Below, piece after piece: positions 35,184-43,003 of a stretch of DNA of 43,003 bases (the first letter of the stretch is position 1; each line of letters starts with the position of its first letter). Below the pieces are notes generated by a model, which worked only from the letters and a program-made list of their open reading frames with translations, searched no databases and had not been told where the DNA came from. The stretch lies in NCBI GenBank assembly GCA_028822695.1, contig JAPKDA010000010.1, forward strand, positions 1 through 43,003, in the 5' to 3' direction. The stretch comes from Akkermansiaceae bacterium (lineage in GTDB: Bacteria; Verrucomicrobiota; Verrucomicrobiia; Verrucomicrobiales; Akkermansiaceae). Position numbers and translations under genes: made by a program.

Positions 35184-35609
35184 CTAGTCCGCAGGCATTC
35201 CACAACGAACCCTGCGCTGCCCCTCACCGAGCGAGGAGATTTCGAACCATTTCGTGCCTCGTGGGAGGAGGCCACGGAATTTATTCGCCCACTCCGCGAC
35301 GACAACCCCCTCCTCGAGGAGATCGTCCCAGCCAAGGTCGAGCAGCTCCGCCTCTGCCTCGACGCGGTAGAAATCCAGATGAAACAAAGGTTCCCGCCCG
35401 CCCCGGTATTCATGCAGGAGCGAGAAGGTCGGACTCGTCACTTCGCCGGAAAACCCCATTCCCCCGGCCAAACCCTTCACAAATTGTGTCTTCCCGGCCC
35501 CCAAGGGGCCACAAAGGGCCACACAGTCCCCTTGGTGTAGTTTTCCCCCTATTTCACGGCCCAATTCGTACATTTCGGCCGGTGTTTCGCAGGTGTATTC
35601 GTCCCCCAT
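35184..35609 (-). CDS. tsaE: tRNA threonylcarbamoyladenosine biosynthesis ATPase TsaE
   Basis: 141 residues from ATG 35609, within a longer open frame whose upstream part covers the rplU region and is not coding. Walker A is GPLGAGKT (34-41), followed by QFVKGLAGGMG and the TsaE-typical SPTFSLLHEY and FHLDFYRVE, ending with a D-x-x-EEGVVVAEWANK block. TsaE is the small ATPase of the TsaBDE complex making t6A37 on ANN-decoding tRNAs. Divergent from rplU by 129 bp. Cytoplasmic. Confidence 0.93.
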   Translation of the reverse strand: MGDEYTCETPAEMYELGREIGGKLHQGDCVALCGPLGAGKTQFVKGLAGGMGFSGEVTSPTFSLLHEYRGGREPLFHLDFYRVEAEAELLDLGWDDLLEEGVVVAEWANKFRGLLPRGTKWFEISSLGEGQRRVRCGMPAD

Positions 35610-35738
35610 GGAGAAGCACCCTGAAAGCTCCCGACCGGTTTTGCAAAAATTTCTTGCTCCGCCGGGGTCGCTGTGGTGAATTCCCCGCCCGCCCAGCCCC
35701 TCCACGGAGCCCGCGCCACACCCCAACCAATTTCCCAG

Positions 35739-36053
35739 ATGTCTTACGCAGTAATTAAAACAGGCGGTAAACAATACCGCGTCCAAGAGGGCGACAAAAT
35801 CGACGTCGAAAAGCTCGCGGTCGATGTCGACGACGATATTCGCTTCGTTGAGGTCCTCCTCGTGAACGACGGCTCCTCCACCAAGGTCGGGGCCCCCTTT
35901 GTCTCCGGTGCCACCGTCACCGCGAAAGTGGTCGACCAATTCCGCGGCCCCAAAGGCGTCGCCTTCAAATTCAAACGCCGTAAAGGATACCACAAGACCA
36001 AGGGCTTCCGTCGCTCCCTGACGAAGCTCGAGATCACCGGTATCGCCGGTTAA
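35739..36053 (+). CDS. rplU: 50S ribosomal protein L21
   Basis: 104 residues, the normal L21 length. [21 protein letters not shown] at the N-terminus and [20 protein letters not shown] at the C-terminus are diagnostic. L21 binds domain regions of 23S rRNA near L20. It is followed by rpmA after 41 bp, the conserved rplU-rpmA pair. Start chosen at the ATG giving the canonical [10 protein letters not shown]; the frame extends upstream without homology. Confidence 0.98.
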   Translation: MSYAVIKTGGKQYRVQEGDKIDVEKLAVDVDDDIRFVEVLLVNDGSSTKVGAPFVSGATVTAKVVDQFRGPKGVAFKFKRRKGYHKTKGFRRSLTKLEITGIAG

Positions 36054-36094
36054 TCCTCCCACTCTTCACAACCTCTTTCCAACCACCTCTCGAT

Positions 36095-36349
36095 ATGGCC
36101 CATAAAAAAGGACAAGGATCCGTTAAAAACGGTCGCGACTCGCGCAGCAAGCGCCTCGGCGTGAAAAAGTTTGGCGGCGAAGTCGTCATTCCCGGCAACA
36201 TCATCCTCCGCCAGCGTGGCACCAAGTGGCACCCCGGCGCCAACGTCGGCATCGGCAAGGACCACACCATCTTCGCTCTCGTCGAAGGCAATGTGTTCTT
36301 CGATCGCAAAGGCCGCCGCGTCAACGTCGCCCTGGCTGAAGCCAACTAA
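36095..36349 (+). CDS. rpmA: 50S ribosomal protein L27
   Basis: 84 residues. [20 protein letters not shown] starts with the mature-type N-terminus (no cleavable Firmicutes-type leader), then [22 protein letters not shown] and [16 protein letters not shown]. The N-terminal tail of L27 reaches the peptidyl transferase centre. Paired with rplU, with a strong intrinsic terminator 25 bp after its stop. Confidence 0.98.
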   Translation: MAHKKGQGSVKNGRDSRSKRLGVKKFGGEVVIPGNIILRQRGTKWHPGANVGIGKDHTIFALVEGNVFFDRKGRRVNVALAEAN

Positions 36350-36374
36350 GCGGCCAGCGCCCCTACACTTTCCC

Positions 36375-36401
36375 AACGGCGACCTTCGGGTCGCCGTTTT
36401 T
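36375..36401 (+). terminator. Rho-independent terminator after rpmA
   Basis: AACGGCGACC (36375-36384), tetraloop TTCG, GGTCGCCGTT (36389-36398), and a T-run to 36401. A perfect 10-bp GC-rich stem with a UUCG tetraloop closing the rplU-rpmA operon; the clearest terminator in the window. Confidence 0.93.
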
Positions 36402-36448
36402 GCGTGGCCCTCTCGGCGCCCAGGCCCCAGTCTTTGCTCGCCAGAGCA

Positions 36449-36898
36449 ATGTTCAATCTCGTCTTCTTCGAACCCGAAATCCCCCAAAATACCGGGGCCG
36501 CAGGCCGCCTCTGCCTCGCCACAGGTTCAACCCTTCATCTCATCAAGCCGCTCGGCTTCTCCCTCGACGACAAAGCAGTCCGACGCGCCGGCCTCGACTA
36601 CTGGAAGGAGGTTCCCCTGAAAGTCTGGGACTCCCTCCCCGATCTCCAGGCCGCTCATCCTGACAGTCGCTTCTGGCTGCTGAGTACGAAAGCATCCCGC
36701 ACCCACTGGGACACCTCATTCCAGGAAGGCGACTTCTTTATCTTCGGCCCCGAGTCCCGTGGTCTCCCCGAATCCCTCTTGAGCGAGCATCCCGATGAAA
36801 CATTGAAAATTCCCATGCAGGTTTCCAGCACCCGTTCCCTCAATGTCGCCACTTCCGCCGCGATCGTCCTCTACGAAGCCTGGCGCCAAATCCAGTAA
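36449..36898 (+). CDS. trmL: tRNA (cytidine/uridine-34-2'-O)-methyltransferase TrmL
   Basis: 149 residues from ATG 36449 (the frame extends further upstream over the terminator area but this start gives the family's MFNLVFFEPEIPQNTG). SPOUT-fold knot: FEPEIPQNTGAAGRLCLATG, LIKPLGFSLDDKAVRRAGLDYW, FGPESRGLPESLL and the C-terminal RSLNVATSAAIVLYEA. TrmL 2'-O-methylates the wobble nucleotide of tRNA-Leu isoacceptors using SAM. Size is typical. Separated from rpmA by the terminator. Confidence 0.95.
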   Translation: MFNLVFFEPEIPQNTGAAGRLCLATGSTLHLIKPLGFSLDDKAVRRAGLDYWKEVPLKVWDSLPDLQAAHPDSRFWLLSTKASRTHWDTSFQEGDFFIFGPESRGLPESLLSEHPDETLKIPMQVSSTRSLNVATSAAIVLYEAWRQIQ

Positions 36899-36977
36899 CG
36901 CCGGCTGCCCATCACGGCGCAGTCTCCCCGCAAATCCAGCCGCTCACGGGCCCGGATCCTACATCCACGATCCCAGC

Positions 36978-37193
36978 CTACTCCGATTCGGAGTCGTCTG
37001 AAGTCGCTTTGATGTCCTGCAAAGCAGCAATGAAGTCCCCAAGGATTTCAGCCGGCACCATGATCGTGTCACGGTTCCCAGCCACATCCTCGGTGATTTT
37101 CACCACCCTGCCTCGCTGATTCTCCTTCAGGTCCAAAAAGAACACTTTCCGGTCCGCAAGAATCTTCTCCGTATGCAATAAATCGCTATCCAC
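36978..37193 (-). CDS. DUF3276/PUR-like small nucleic-acid-binding protein
   Basis: 71 residues starting at GTG 37193, chosen because GGAGG (37202-37198) lies 4 bases before it; an in-frame TTG at 37226 is a weaker alternative. The segment KILADRKVFFLDLKENQRGR, VVKITEDVAG and MVPAEILGDFIAALQDI follows the PUR/DUF3276 pattern (RKVFFxDLKxN, hydrophobic strand, FxxAL helix), known from Bacteroidetes and spirochaetes as ssDNA/RNA-binding Pur-alpha-like repeats. The acidic C-terminus (SDDSESE) is usual for such proteins. Function in this organism unknown. Confidence 0.7.
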   Translation of the reverse strand: MDSDLLHTEKILADRKVFFLDLKENQRGRVVKITEDVAGNRDTIMVPAEILGDFIAALQDIKATSDDSESE

Positions 37194-37197
37194 CTTT

Positions 37198-37202
37198 CCT
37201 CC
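37198..37202 (-). promoter_or_regulatory. Ribosome binding site deciding a GTG start
   Basis: GGAGG on the minus strand, 4 bases before GTG 37193. It favours the GTG over the TTG at 37226 as start of the PUR-like protein. Confidence 0.6.
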
Positions 37203-37280
37203 TATCGTTCGTTGATTCTTTTGCACCCTCTAACACCACAGGGGAGACGTCAAATTGAAAACATCAGGAATTCAAGAGGT

Positions 37281-37648
37281 CTAAGGACTATTGATTGACT
37301 CGCCCTCTCTTTCCCCCGCCCCACCGATCGACCCCAGCCCCAAGGCCGCGCCCCCCACTCGGGATTTCTGGCGCGAGATGGCAACGCCCACCAAGCCCAT
37401 CACCGCTAGAACAATCCCCAACAAGACCATCCCACCCCCCCACGCTCAGCATCAAGCCGCGGGTCATGATCTCATTCAGGGCCTGCATTTGCTCATCGGA
37501 CTTGATGCGCCCCGCCGTCTGCTGCAGCACCTCCCTCATATTTACCCCACGTTTGAGCATGAACTCCCACAGTAAGGAGGGAGCCCAAAGCCATGAGGAT
37601 TGTCCCGAACACCGCTGCTCGGAGCCAACGCCCGCCAATACCATTCAT
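37281..37648 (-). pseudogene. Two-helix membrane protein with two +1 frameshifts, coupled to trpS
   Basis: The ATG at 37648 overlaps the trpS stop (ATGA). The frame starts GRWLRAAVFGTILMALGSLLTV, a membrane helix, then breaks. Removing one G from the GGG at about 37572-37574 continues as EFMLKRGVNMREVLQQTAG and IKSDEQMQALNEIMTRGLML. A second break follows at a run of seven G (37435-37441 on the plus strand as C); with six G it continues GMVLLGIVLAVMGLVGVAIS, a second helix, and ends at TAG 37281. About 120 residues in all, helix-soluble-helix. Family not recognised. Both lesions are +1 in G runs: decay or base-calling error. Confidence 0.6.
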
Positions 37649-38610
37649 CGCAAGCCCGCAGCCTTTCTCACCCGCTCCAGCACCCCCTGCGCCGTCTCCC
37701 GGGCCTTCTCGGCGCCTGCCGCAAGAACGCGGTCCACATAGCCAAGATCACCTTCGATGGCCTCCCGCTTCTCGCGGAAGGGCGCGAAATACTCCCAGTA
37801 GGCTTCCCACAAGCGCTTCTTGAAATCCCCGTAACCAAACCCACCTGCTTGGTGATCCGCAACCATGGCCGCGTAATCGCCTTCGCTCGCCATCAATTTA
37901 TAGAGATCCAGGATGACTGAGCCCTCCGTCGACTTGGGCTCCTCCACCGGAGTCGAGTCGGTCAAGATCTTCATCACCGTCTTTCGAAGCGGCTTCTCCG
38001 ACCCAAAAATCGGGAGGGTGTTGTTGTAGCTCTTGCTCATCTTCTGCCCATCCAGCCCAGGAACCTTCGCCACCCCTTCGCGAATAATGGCCTCCGGCAA
38101 CACCAAGGTCCCTTCCCCAAAGCGCTCATTGACCTTCCCCACCAGATCCCGCGTTACCTCTAAATGCTGCTTTTGATCGTCTCCCACTGGCACCTTGTTG
38201 GAGTCATAGAGCAAAATATCCGCCGCCATCAGCACCGGATAGGCAAAGAGCGCATGACTAGCCGAGATCCCCTTCGCCACCTTGTCCTTGTAGGAATGGC
38301 ACCGCTCCAGCAACCCCATCGGGCAAACCGTGGACAGAATCCACGCCAACTCGTTCACCTCGGGCACGTCGCTCTGACGAAAGAACAGGGCCTTCTCCGG
38401 ATTGAGCCCGCAGGCTAAAAAATCGATCGCCATCTCCCGCACGTTCGCCTTCAGCTCCGCCGGATCATGCGTGCTGGTCATCGCATGGTAGTCGGCGATG
38501 AAGTAATAGGCGTCCCCTTCCTCCTGTAGCTGCACCGCAGGCTGCATCGCGCCGAAGTAATTGCCCACGTGGGCTTTTCCACTGGGTTGAAGTCCGGTCA
38601 GCGTTCGCAT
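37645..38610 (-). CDS. trpS: Tryptophanyl-tRNA synthetase
   Basis: 321 residues from ATG 38610 (the long upstream open frame covers the SDR's antisense strand). Class I synthetase motifs: HIGH-like PSGKAHVGNYFGA (9-21) and KMSKS (190-194). Trp-binding region FIADYHAMTSTHD and ADILLYDSNKVPVGDDQKQHLE are typical of bacterial TrpRS. It charges tRNA-Trp. Its TGA overlaps the ATG of a small membrane protein, suggesting coupling. Divergent from the SDR gene by 135 bp. Confidence 0.97.
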   Translation of the reverse strand: MRTLTGLQPSGKAHVGNYFGAMQPAVQLQEEGDAYYFIADYHAMTSTHDPAELKANVREMAIDFLACGLNPEKALFFRQSDVPEVNELAWILSTVCPMGLLERCHSYKDKVAKGISASHALFAYPVLMAADILLYDSNKVPVGDDQKQHLEVTRDLVGKVNERFGEGTLVLPEAIIREGVAKVPGLDGQKMSKSYNNTLPIFGSEKPLRKTVMKILTDSTPVEEPKSTEGSVILDLYKLMASEGDYAAMVADHQAGGFGYGDFKKRLWEAYWEYFAPFREKREAIEGDLGYVDRVLAAGAEKARETAQGVLERVRKAAGLR

Positions 38611-38745
38611 TGCGAGCGTTGTAGCAGCCTGTGGCCCTTCGGCAAGGCCCGGGGTCGCCGTCTTCCCACACATTTTAACCCCGATTCGGCTCGTCGCTGA
38701 CTCTTCGTCATTGCGTCGAAGCGTTCCGGAGGAAATTCTCTGCCC

Positions 38746-39462
38746 GTGGCTACACTCTCCGGCAAATCCATCCTCGTCACCGGGGCTTCCAGCGGCATCG
38801 GCCGAGCAATCGCCACCGCCCTCCTCGCCCAAGGCGCCTCCGTCTTCGGCATGTGCCGCCGGATCGGTAAAGTCCCCGACGGCGTCACGCCCATCTCCTG
38901 TGACTTCCGTCAACCCGAGCGCATCGCCCACGCTTTCGAGATCCTTGACGCGGCCTGCCCCCAACTCGACGCCCTCGTGAACAGCGCTGGAGTCGCCTAT
39001 CTGTCCCGACTCACCGACGGAGATCCCGCCGACTGGGCTGAGATGTGGGAAGTCAACGTGCTCGGTCTCGCCTTCTGCAATCAAGAGGCACTGAAGCGCT
39101 TCCCCTCTACCGGAGGGCGCATCGTTAATATCTCCTCCCTCTCCGGACACCGCGTCCCCCCGACCGGCGGATTCTATGCCCCCACCAAATTCGCGGTCCG
39201 AGCCATGACCGAATCCCTCCGTAATGAGTTCCGCTTGGATGGGTCCCCTCACCAGATCTCCAGCGTCTCCCCGGGCTTCGTCGATACTCCCCTCGTCGAT
39301 GGCTACTTCAAGGATCGGGAAGAGGAACTCGCCCAAATGAAATCCTCCATGCGGATGCTAGACCCGGAGGATGTCAGCCAAACCGTCCTCCACATCCTGC
39401 AAGCCCCTCCCCATCTCGAGATCGGTGATATCACTCTCCGAAGTTCCGACCAGAAGGTATGA
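38746..39462 (+). CDS. Short-chain dehydrogenase/reductase (SDR)
   Basis: 238 residues from a GTG at 38746. Classical SDR: cofactor loop TGASSGIGRA (12-21), NSAGVA (79-84), catalytic Ser in NISSLSG (about 131), Tyr144-x3-Lys148 (YAPTKFA), and PGFVDTPLV at 195-203. An acidic residue is absent after the second strand (GMCRRIG), which favours NADP(H). Substrate cannot be assigned. Cytoplasmic, monocistronic. Confidence 0.92.
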   Translation: MATLSGKSILVTGASSGIGRAIATALLAQGASVFGMCRRIGKVPDGVTPISCDFRQPERIAHAFEILDAACPQLDALVNSAGVAYLSRLTDGDPADWAEMWEVNVLGLAFCNQEALKRFPSTGGRIVNISSLSGHRVPPTGGFYAPTKFAVRAMTESLRNEFRLDGSPHQISSVSPGFVDTPLVDGYFKDREEELAQMKSSMRMLDPEDVSQTVLHILQAPPHLEIGDITLRSSDQKV

Positions 39463-39465
39463 TAA

Positions 39466-40725
39466 TTAAGGCTTCTTAACGTCCTTTGCGGTCGGCACGT
39501 CTCCCATGCCTCCATCCCTGCATCTGGAAAGCGATGCTAGGACATAGCCTGTCCCATAAGGTTGGTGGTACGAATATAATGGATAGTCCCACCAGGACCC
39601 ATTCTTCTCCTGCTTCTCCAACAGGATCTTCGCTAAGTTCTGATAATAAACCAACCGGTCTGTTTTAGGAAGAAACTCTATACAGTCAGTGGCATAGAAG
39701 TGGCCGTAGTAATAAAAGTATCCCGAATTGGAGAAATGACTTTCGTGTGGAACTGGCCGCTTCCTGGCGATATCGACCCAACCGTTTCTCAGGATGAGCC
39801 TCTTCAACCACTCCGCCAAGATCTCGTCGGTCACCTTCTCGTCGCCGAAGAAGCGAAGCGCTGCCAAGCAGGCCTGGGATCGACATAACGAACCAGCCGG
39901 TCGGTTAATTGGGTAGCGGGGACGATAGCGGTGGCTGTCGGAATAGACGTAGGCGAAGTCTGGAGTCTGCTGACGAACCAAGAAACGTACCCCCCGGTCT
40001 ATTTCCCGTTCGGGGAGCTTAAGGCCCATCACTTCCCGCCCCTCATGCATCGCGATCATGGCCGTCGCCGTCGTGAAACTCGTCGGCAGGCCGGAGGGCT
40101 TGCGGGTAATGGTGCTATCCAGATCCAAGTATCCCCAGCCCCCGTTGACGTCCTCAAAGCGCTCCAGCAAGTCGACCTGCTGCTGCCCAAGAGCCCGCAG
40201 AGCGCTACGCTTGGGCTCGTCACCGGCCCGATACTCGTAGAGCGCACACAGGGCCCGCAATCCGTAGGCGTGTCCCCACACATTATAGGTCGTCGTCTGC
40301 TCCGCACGACGCAGTCGGGGCAGTTCCTTCAGAAACCAGGCCTCCGCCATGTCGATGGCGGCTTTCGCCTCCGGGCGCTGGTCCCTTGATTTCAAGAGAC
40401 CATAGAGAGCGAGTCCCGAAGTCCCCGATCGGAAGGCGTGGTGAGCTCCGGGAATCGGGGCGTAAATGTTCAAGCCCTTGGTCTTCGTCGGCCCACCCCA
40501 GGATCCATTCGCATTTTGACTTGATATCAAGTAATCCGCCCCACGTCGAATCGCCGCATCTAGCCCAGCAGCAGTCGCTGGTGTAATTTCGGGCAAGGGG
40601 GGAAGTTCCGACTTCCAAGCCGGCTTGGACTTCTCCGGGGCCGCGGTCTCTTGGGAGACTGCGCAGCCAGCACCGACAACCAACAGGCTGCAGAGCGTCG
40701 TCCGGAACCTCAGCCCCCCATTCAT
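39466..40725 (-). CDS. Prenyltransferase/squalene-oxidase-repeat-like lipoprotein
   Basis: 419 residues. A lipoprotein signal (TLCSLLVVGAGC, Cys21) is followed by an alpha-alpha toroid with QxxNGSWG-type repeats: SSQNANGSWGGPT, FEDVNGGWGYLDL and EKQEKNGSWWDYPLY, typical of the terpenoid-cyclase/prenyltransferase fold. The catalytic DxDD motif of squalene cyclases is not seen, so it is more likely a binding or structural protein than a cyclase. PVC genomes hold many such proteins of unknown role. ATG 40725 overlaps the stop of the HlyD-like gene (ATGA), so it is the third gene of a coupled operon. Confidence 0.85.
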   Translation of the reverse strand: MNGGLRFRTTLCSLLVVGAGCAVSQETAAPEKSKPAWKSELPPLPEITPATAAGLDAAIRRGADYLISSQNANGSWGGPTKTKGLNIYAPIPGAHHAFRSGTSGLALYGLLKSRDQRPEAKAAIDMAEAWFLKELPRLRRAEQTTTYNVWGHAYGLRALCALYEYRAGDEPKRSALRALGQQQVDLLERFEDVNGGWGYLDLDSTITRKPSGLPTSFTTATAMIAMHEGREVMGLKLPEREIDRGVRFLVRQQTPDFAYVYSDSHRYRPRYPINRPAGSLCRSQACLAALRFFGDEKVTDEILAEWLKRLILRNGWVDIARKRPVPHESHFSNSGYFYYYGHFYATDCIEFLPKTDRLVYYQNLAKILLEKQEKNGSWWDYPLYSYHQPYGTGYVLASLSRCRDGGMGDVPTAKDVKKP

Positions 40726-42137
40726 TTTTTCTCTCCCCCTACCAAGACGACCTGACCGGCCTCCAGGCCACTCAAGATCTCAATCTTGCCATTCGCCTCG
40801 GCCCCTAGAGCCACCACCCGGCTTTCCGATGCCCCATCCGCCAATTTGATCTTCACCGTGTAGGTCCCGTCGCTCTCCTCCTTCAAGGCTCCAACCGGCA
40901 CCACCAGGGCATTATCCAGCCGCTTCGTAATCAAGGTGATCTTCCCCTTCATTCCCGCCACCAGACCATGCTCCTTGAGACCCTCAGACGGAGTCAGCTC
41001 CACGTGATACTTGCTATCCACTCCAGGATAGACCGCCGCAGACTTCAGGGTCAGAGGGATGCGGCTCCTTGGAGCCGCGGTCGGGGAGAAGTAGCCCTCC
41101 TTGGCCTTCTGAACTCCGGCGATCACTCCTTCTTCCGCAAATGCATGAAGCTCCATGGCCGCACTCTCCGGGACCACCGTGGCATAAACCGCCTTGGAGG
41201 GCACCAAGCCACCCACCTTCATGAACTTCACTGCGTTGGCGGGAATCCAGCGCCCATTCTCAATCTCTCCGTAATACACGCGGCCCGCGACGGGCGATTT
41301 CTGAGCCAGTTTCCCCCGATCCGCTAGGACTTCAGCCTCCGCTTCCCTAGCTCGCTTGTTTTCCACGCGCATTTTCTCGACCTCAAGGCTTTTCTGCTCG
41401 AGGGCTCGGGGGAGGATCTCGCTATGAGTGGTCCAGATCAGCTCAGCATCCTTGAATCCCTGCGCCAGATCCGTTGCTTGTCGTGGAAGCTCGACCTCGA
41501 GAGTGTGTTTCGCGCTGATCTCCGCCCGCCGCACCGCGTACTTGGAATCGTCCACCGCGTTCTTCTGTCTCTTCAGAATGATCTCCTCAGTCTCCTCCGT
41601 CAGATCGTCTTCCTCGTACATCTTCAGCAGTTGTCGCAACTCCTCCTCCTGATTCTCCAAGCTCCGCTTCGATCTCTCTACCGACCGGGCGGTAGCTTCC
41701 TCGCCCATTGGGCGACTTACCGTCTTAAAATACTCCAAGTCCTCCTTCGTCCGCTCAAAGTTCCGCTTGGCCACTTCAAGCTTCCACGTCGTCGATTGCT
41801 TGAGGTTCGCCAACTCCCGTTCCGCATTCTTCAACGCGAGGGATCTCAGTTTCGCGGCGACCTTGTCATCCGCAATCTTCCGGTCAATTCCCTCCAAATC
41901 CAAAGTCACCACCGCTTCGCCTTCCTTCACCGCTGCTCCCTGCTCCTTGACACCAAGGATTTTAAGCTCCGTCCAGCGATCAAGTTCGATCTTGAGTATA
42001 TGACCAGCGCTAGGGAGTAGAACTCCATCCAGTTTCACGGTGGCTTCGAACGGGGCAGGCTCCAAGGTGATCTCCTCCGCCCACATCAGGGGCGAAAGTG
42101 CACAAAGTAGAACCGCGGGTATCTTCAGGTATTTCAT
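40722..42137 (-). CDS. HlyD-family periplasmic adaptor-like protein
   Basis: 471 residues with signal peptide (MKYLKIPAVLLCALSPLMWA). Layout is that of membrane fusion proteins: a short N-terminal half-lipoyl segment (TVKLDGVLLPSAGHILKIEL, GAAVKEGEAVVTLD), a long coiled coil (about 85-285, very charged), the second half-lipoyl SPVAGRVYYGEIENGRWI, and C-terminal beta domains ending LVVPVGALKEESDGTYTVKI and ILSGLEAGQVVLVGGEK. No transporter or outer-membrane channel gene is adjacent. Both ends overlap neighbours by ATGA, so it is translationally coupled to the methyltransferase-like gene before and the toroid lipoprotein after. Confidence 0.88.
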   Translation of the reverse strand: MKYLKIPAVLLCALSPLMWAEEITLEPAPFEATVKLDGVLLPSAGHILKIELDRWTELKILGVKEQGAAVKEGEAVVTLDLEGIDRKIADDKVAAKLRSLALKNAERELANLKQSTTWKLEVAKRNFERTKEDLEYFKTVSRPMGEEATARSVERSKRSLENQEEELRQLLKMYEEDDLTEETEEIILKRQKNAVDDSKYAVRRAEISAKHTLEVELPRQATDLAQGFKDAELIWTTHSEILPRALEQKSLEVEKMRVENKRAREAEAEVLADRGKLAQKSPVAGRVYYGEIENGRWIPANAVKFMKVGGLVPSKAVYATVVPESAAMELHAFAEEGVIAGVQKAKEGYFSPTAAPRSRIPLTLKSAAVYPGVDSKYHVELTPSEGLKEHGLVAGMKGKITLITKRLDNALVVPVGALKEESDGTYTVKIKLADGASESRVVALGAEANGKIEILSGLEAGQVVLVGGEKK

Positions 42138-42844
42138 GGTTGTTGAGGGCGTCGTTTGGGTTCGTATTCGCCATTTCGGGCGAGCCAGATGGTGTGCCGG
42201 CGGCGTTGTTTTCCGCGACTAGCCGCTGGGACTTCCGCCCGACTCACATCAAACCCAGCCAAACGGAGGCGTTTTTCGAAGGTCTTGTCCTCCTTGGAGG
42301 ACCAAACTGCCAGCAATCCTCCCAACTTCAACGCCGCTGCGAGGCTAGTTAGTCCTTCTTGTGTGTAGAGCGCATCATTGTTCTGCCCCACAAAAGCTTC
42401 CAGACCGTCATCCGTATTGAGCAAGATCGCGTTAAAGGCCTCGGTGGACTTGCCAATCAGCTTCCCGACATCTCCAAAATGGTACTCCACCCGCAGATCC
42501 TCCCAGAGGCCGGGATGCAAGTGGCTCAGGTGGGCCTTGTTCCAAGCGACCATTTCCGGCACCACTTCGGCCACCGTGAATCGGGCCCCCTTCTGCGGAA
42601 GCGAGCGACAGGCCTCCGCCAGAGTGTAGCCCAAGCCCAGGCCTCCGATGAGAACATGCGGCTGCGTAGCCAGTCGTATTGGCTCACAGCCCAAACGAGC
42701 TAGCTCCACCTCGGAACCGTGCGAGAAACTCGTCATGAGTTGCGCCCCGTTCGCCTTTAAGAAGTAGTTCTCGTCATGTGAATAGAGCTCTAAATGATCC
42801 CCTGCAGGGGTCGTCGCTTCAGCAAGAAGAACAGTCGGTTTCAT
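42134..42844 (-). CDS. Spermidine synthase-like methyltransferase-fold protein
   Basis: 236 residues from ATG 42844 (the frame extends 49 codons upstream without signal). A spermidine-synthase/Rossmann fold is indicated by VLIGGLGLGYTLAEACRSLP (SAM- or dcSAM-binding glycine loop), FTVAEVVPEMVAWNKAHL (acidic residue at the end of strand 2) and YHFGDVGKL, NAILLNTDDG. The catalytic Asp set of true spermidine synthases (D-G-x-x-Q, YH-E) is not seen, since LELYSHDENYFLKANGAQLM replaces it. Hence the activity is uncertain. First gene of the three-gene cassette. Confidence 0.8.
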   Translation of the reverse strand: MKPTVLLAEATTPAGDHLELYSHDENYFLKANGAQLMTSFSHGSEVELARLGCEPIRLATQPHVLIGGLGLGYTLAEACRSLPQKGARFTVAEVVPEMVAWNKAHLSHLHPGLWEDLRVEYHFGDVGKLIGKSTEAFNAILLNTDDGLEAFVGQNNDALYTQEGLTSLAAALKLGGLLAVWSSKEDKTFEKRLRLAGFDVSRAEVPAASRGKQRRRHTIWLARNGEYEPKRRPQQP

Positions 42845-43003
42845 GATTTGGGGTCGGGCGGGTGGAGTCTTGCCAATTCTCCAAGGATTTCGAGCAAAAC
42901 GAATCGCAACGTGAATTCTCGCGTCATCAAGGGTTCTGTGGCCGTCTTTCCTTGTCAGTTCGACTTCCCCTGCCCTAGAGTTAAGCGTCATGTCAGAAGA
43001 AGA
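42845..43003. other. Right-edge intergenic region
   Basis: Upstream region of the three-gene cassette. An ATG at 42990 on the plus strand begins MSEE and runs off the window, so a divergent gene may start here; 14 bases are too few to judge. Confidence 0.3.

Noticed and set aside
38611-39336. N-terminal extension of the trpS frame
   Set aside because: It is antisense to the SDR gene; TrpRS homology starts at ATG 38610.
1-43003. General reassignment of TGA to an amino acid
   Set aside because: Many intact genes here end with TGA (for example the DUF1080 gene at 6520 and trpS at 37645), so TGA is a normal stop; only special contexts are considered.
1-43003. CRISPR arrays, tRNA and rRNA genes, integrases or transposases
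   Set aside because: None was found by eye on either strand: no regular 25-40 bp direct repeats with spacers, no cloverleaf with a CCA-side TTCGA arm, and no recombinase motifs.

Overview
The window looks like the chromosome of a GC-rich, aerobic or facultative bacterium of the PVC superphylum, most likely Verrucomicrobiota. This is inferred from family content: paired DUF1501 and PSCyt1/DUF1549/DUF1553 genes, DUF1080 proteins, several sulfatases, a TIGR03790-like relic and a PEP-CTERM tail. No rRNA or tRNA gene was seen, so the rank below superphylum is a guess.

Layout. 1-6520: end of a SnoaL-like gene, a 5'-truncated DUF6653-like gene, a DUF1501/cytochrome-type pair on the minus strand, and a divergent DUF1080 gene. 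6562-8769: SUI1-like factor, carboxylesterase, a PEP-CTERM relic and an RNase D-like exonuclease. 8807-12006: two sulfatases and a DUF3634-like gene in one direction. 12006-14460: a disturbed zone with a lower-GC third sulfatase flanked by broken genes. 14622-17127: feoA-feoB-small FeoB-associated protein (ferrous iron uptake). 17229-20908: malQ and an alpha-amylase-type GH13 enzyme (alpha-glucan metabolism). 21010-23132: a TIGR03790-like pseudogene and an O-antigen-ligase-like membrane protein. 23425-25848: glcD-like oxidase and a second DUF1080 gene. 26082-28553: a sugar epimerase gene interrupted by one TGA, then DUF3137 and LemA. 28937-32704: a nucleoside salvage operon (nupC-like, deoA, deoD, cdd). 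32882-34144: glutamate-type dehydrogenase. 34316-35117: a probable selenocysteine-containing thioredoxin-like lipoprotein and a small lipoprotein. 35184-36898: tsaE, rplU, rpmA with a strong terminator, trmL. 36978-38610: a small DUF3276/PUR-like protein, a frameshifted membrane protein coupled to trpS. 38746-39462: an SDR. 39466-42844: a tightly overlapping three-gene cassette (spermidine synthase-like protein, HlyD-like adaptor, prenyltransferase-fold lipoprotein).

The most interesting observation is the thioredoxin-like gene at 34316-34897. Its active site reads W-TGA-G-P-C in one continuous frame, with a hairpin of bacterial SECIS type at the right distance after the TGA. Other notable structure: four dispersed 35-bp blocks of degenerate 7-bp repeats, one of which forms part of a sulfatase signal peptide; a 24-bp inverted repeat enclosing 128 bp; and an unusual number of genes broken by single lesions. 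Several of these lesions are +1 shifts in C or G runs, so sequencing error has to be excluded before they are read as biology.
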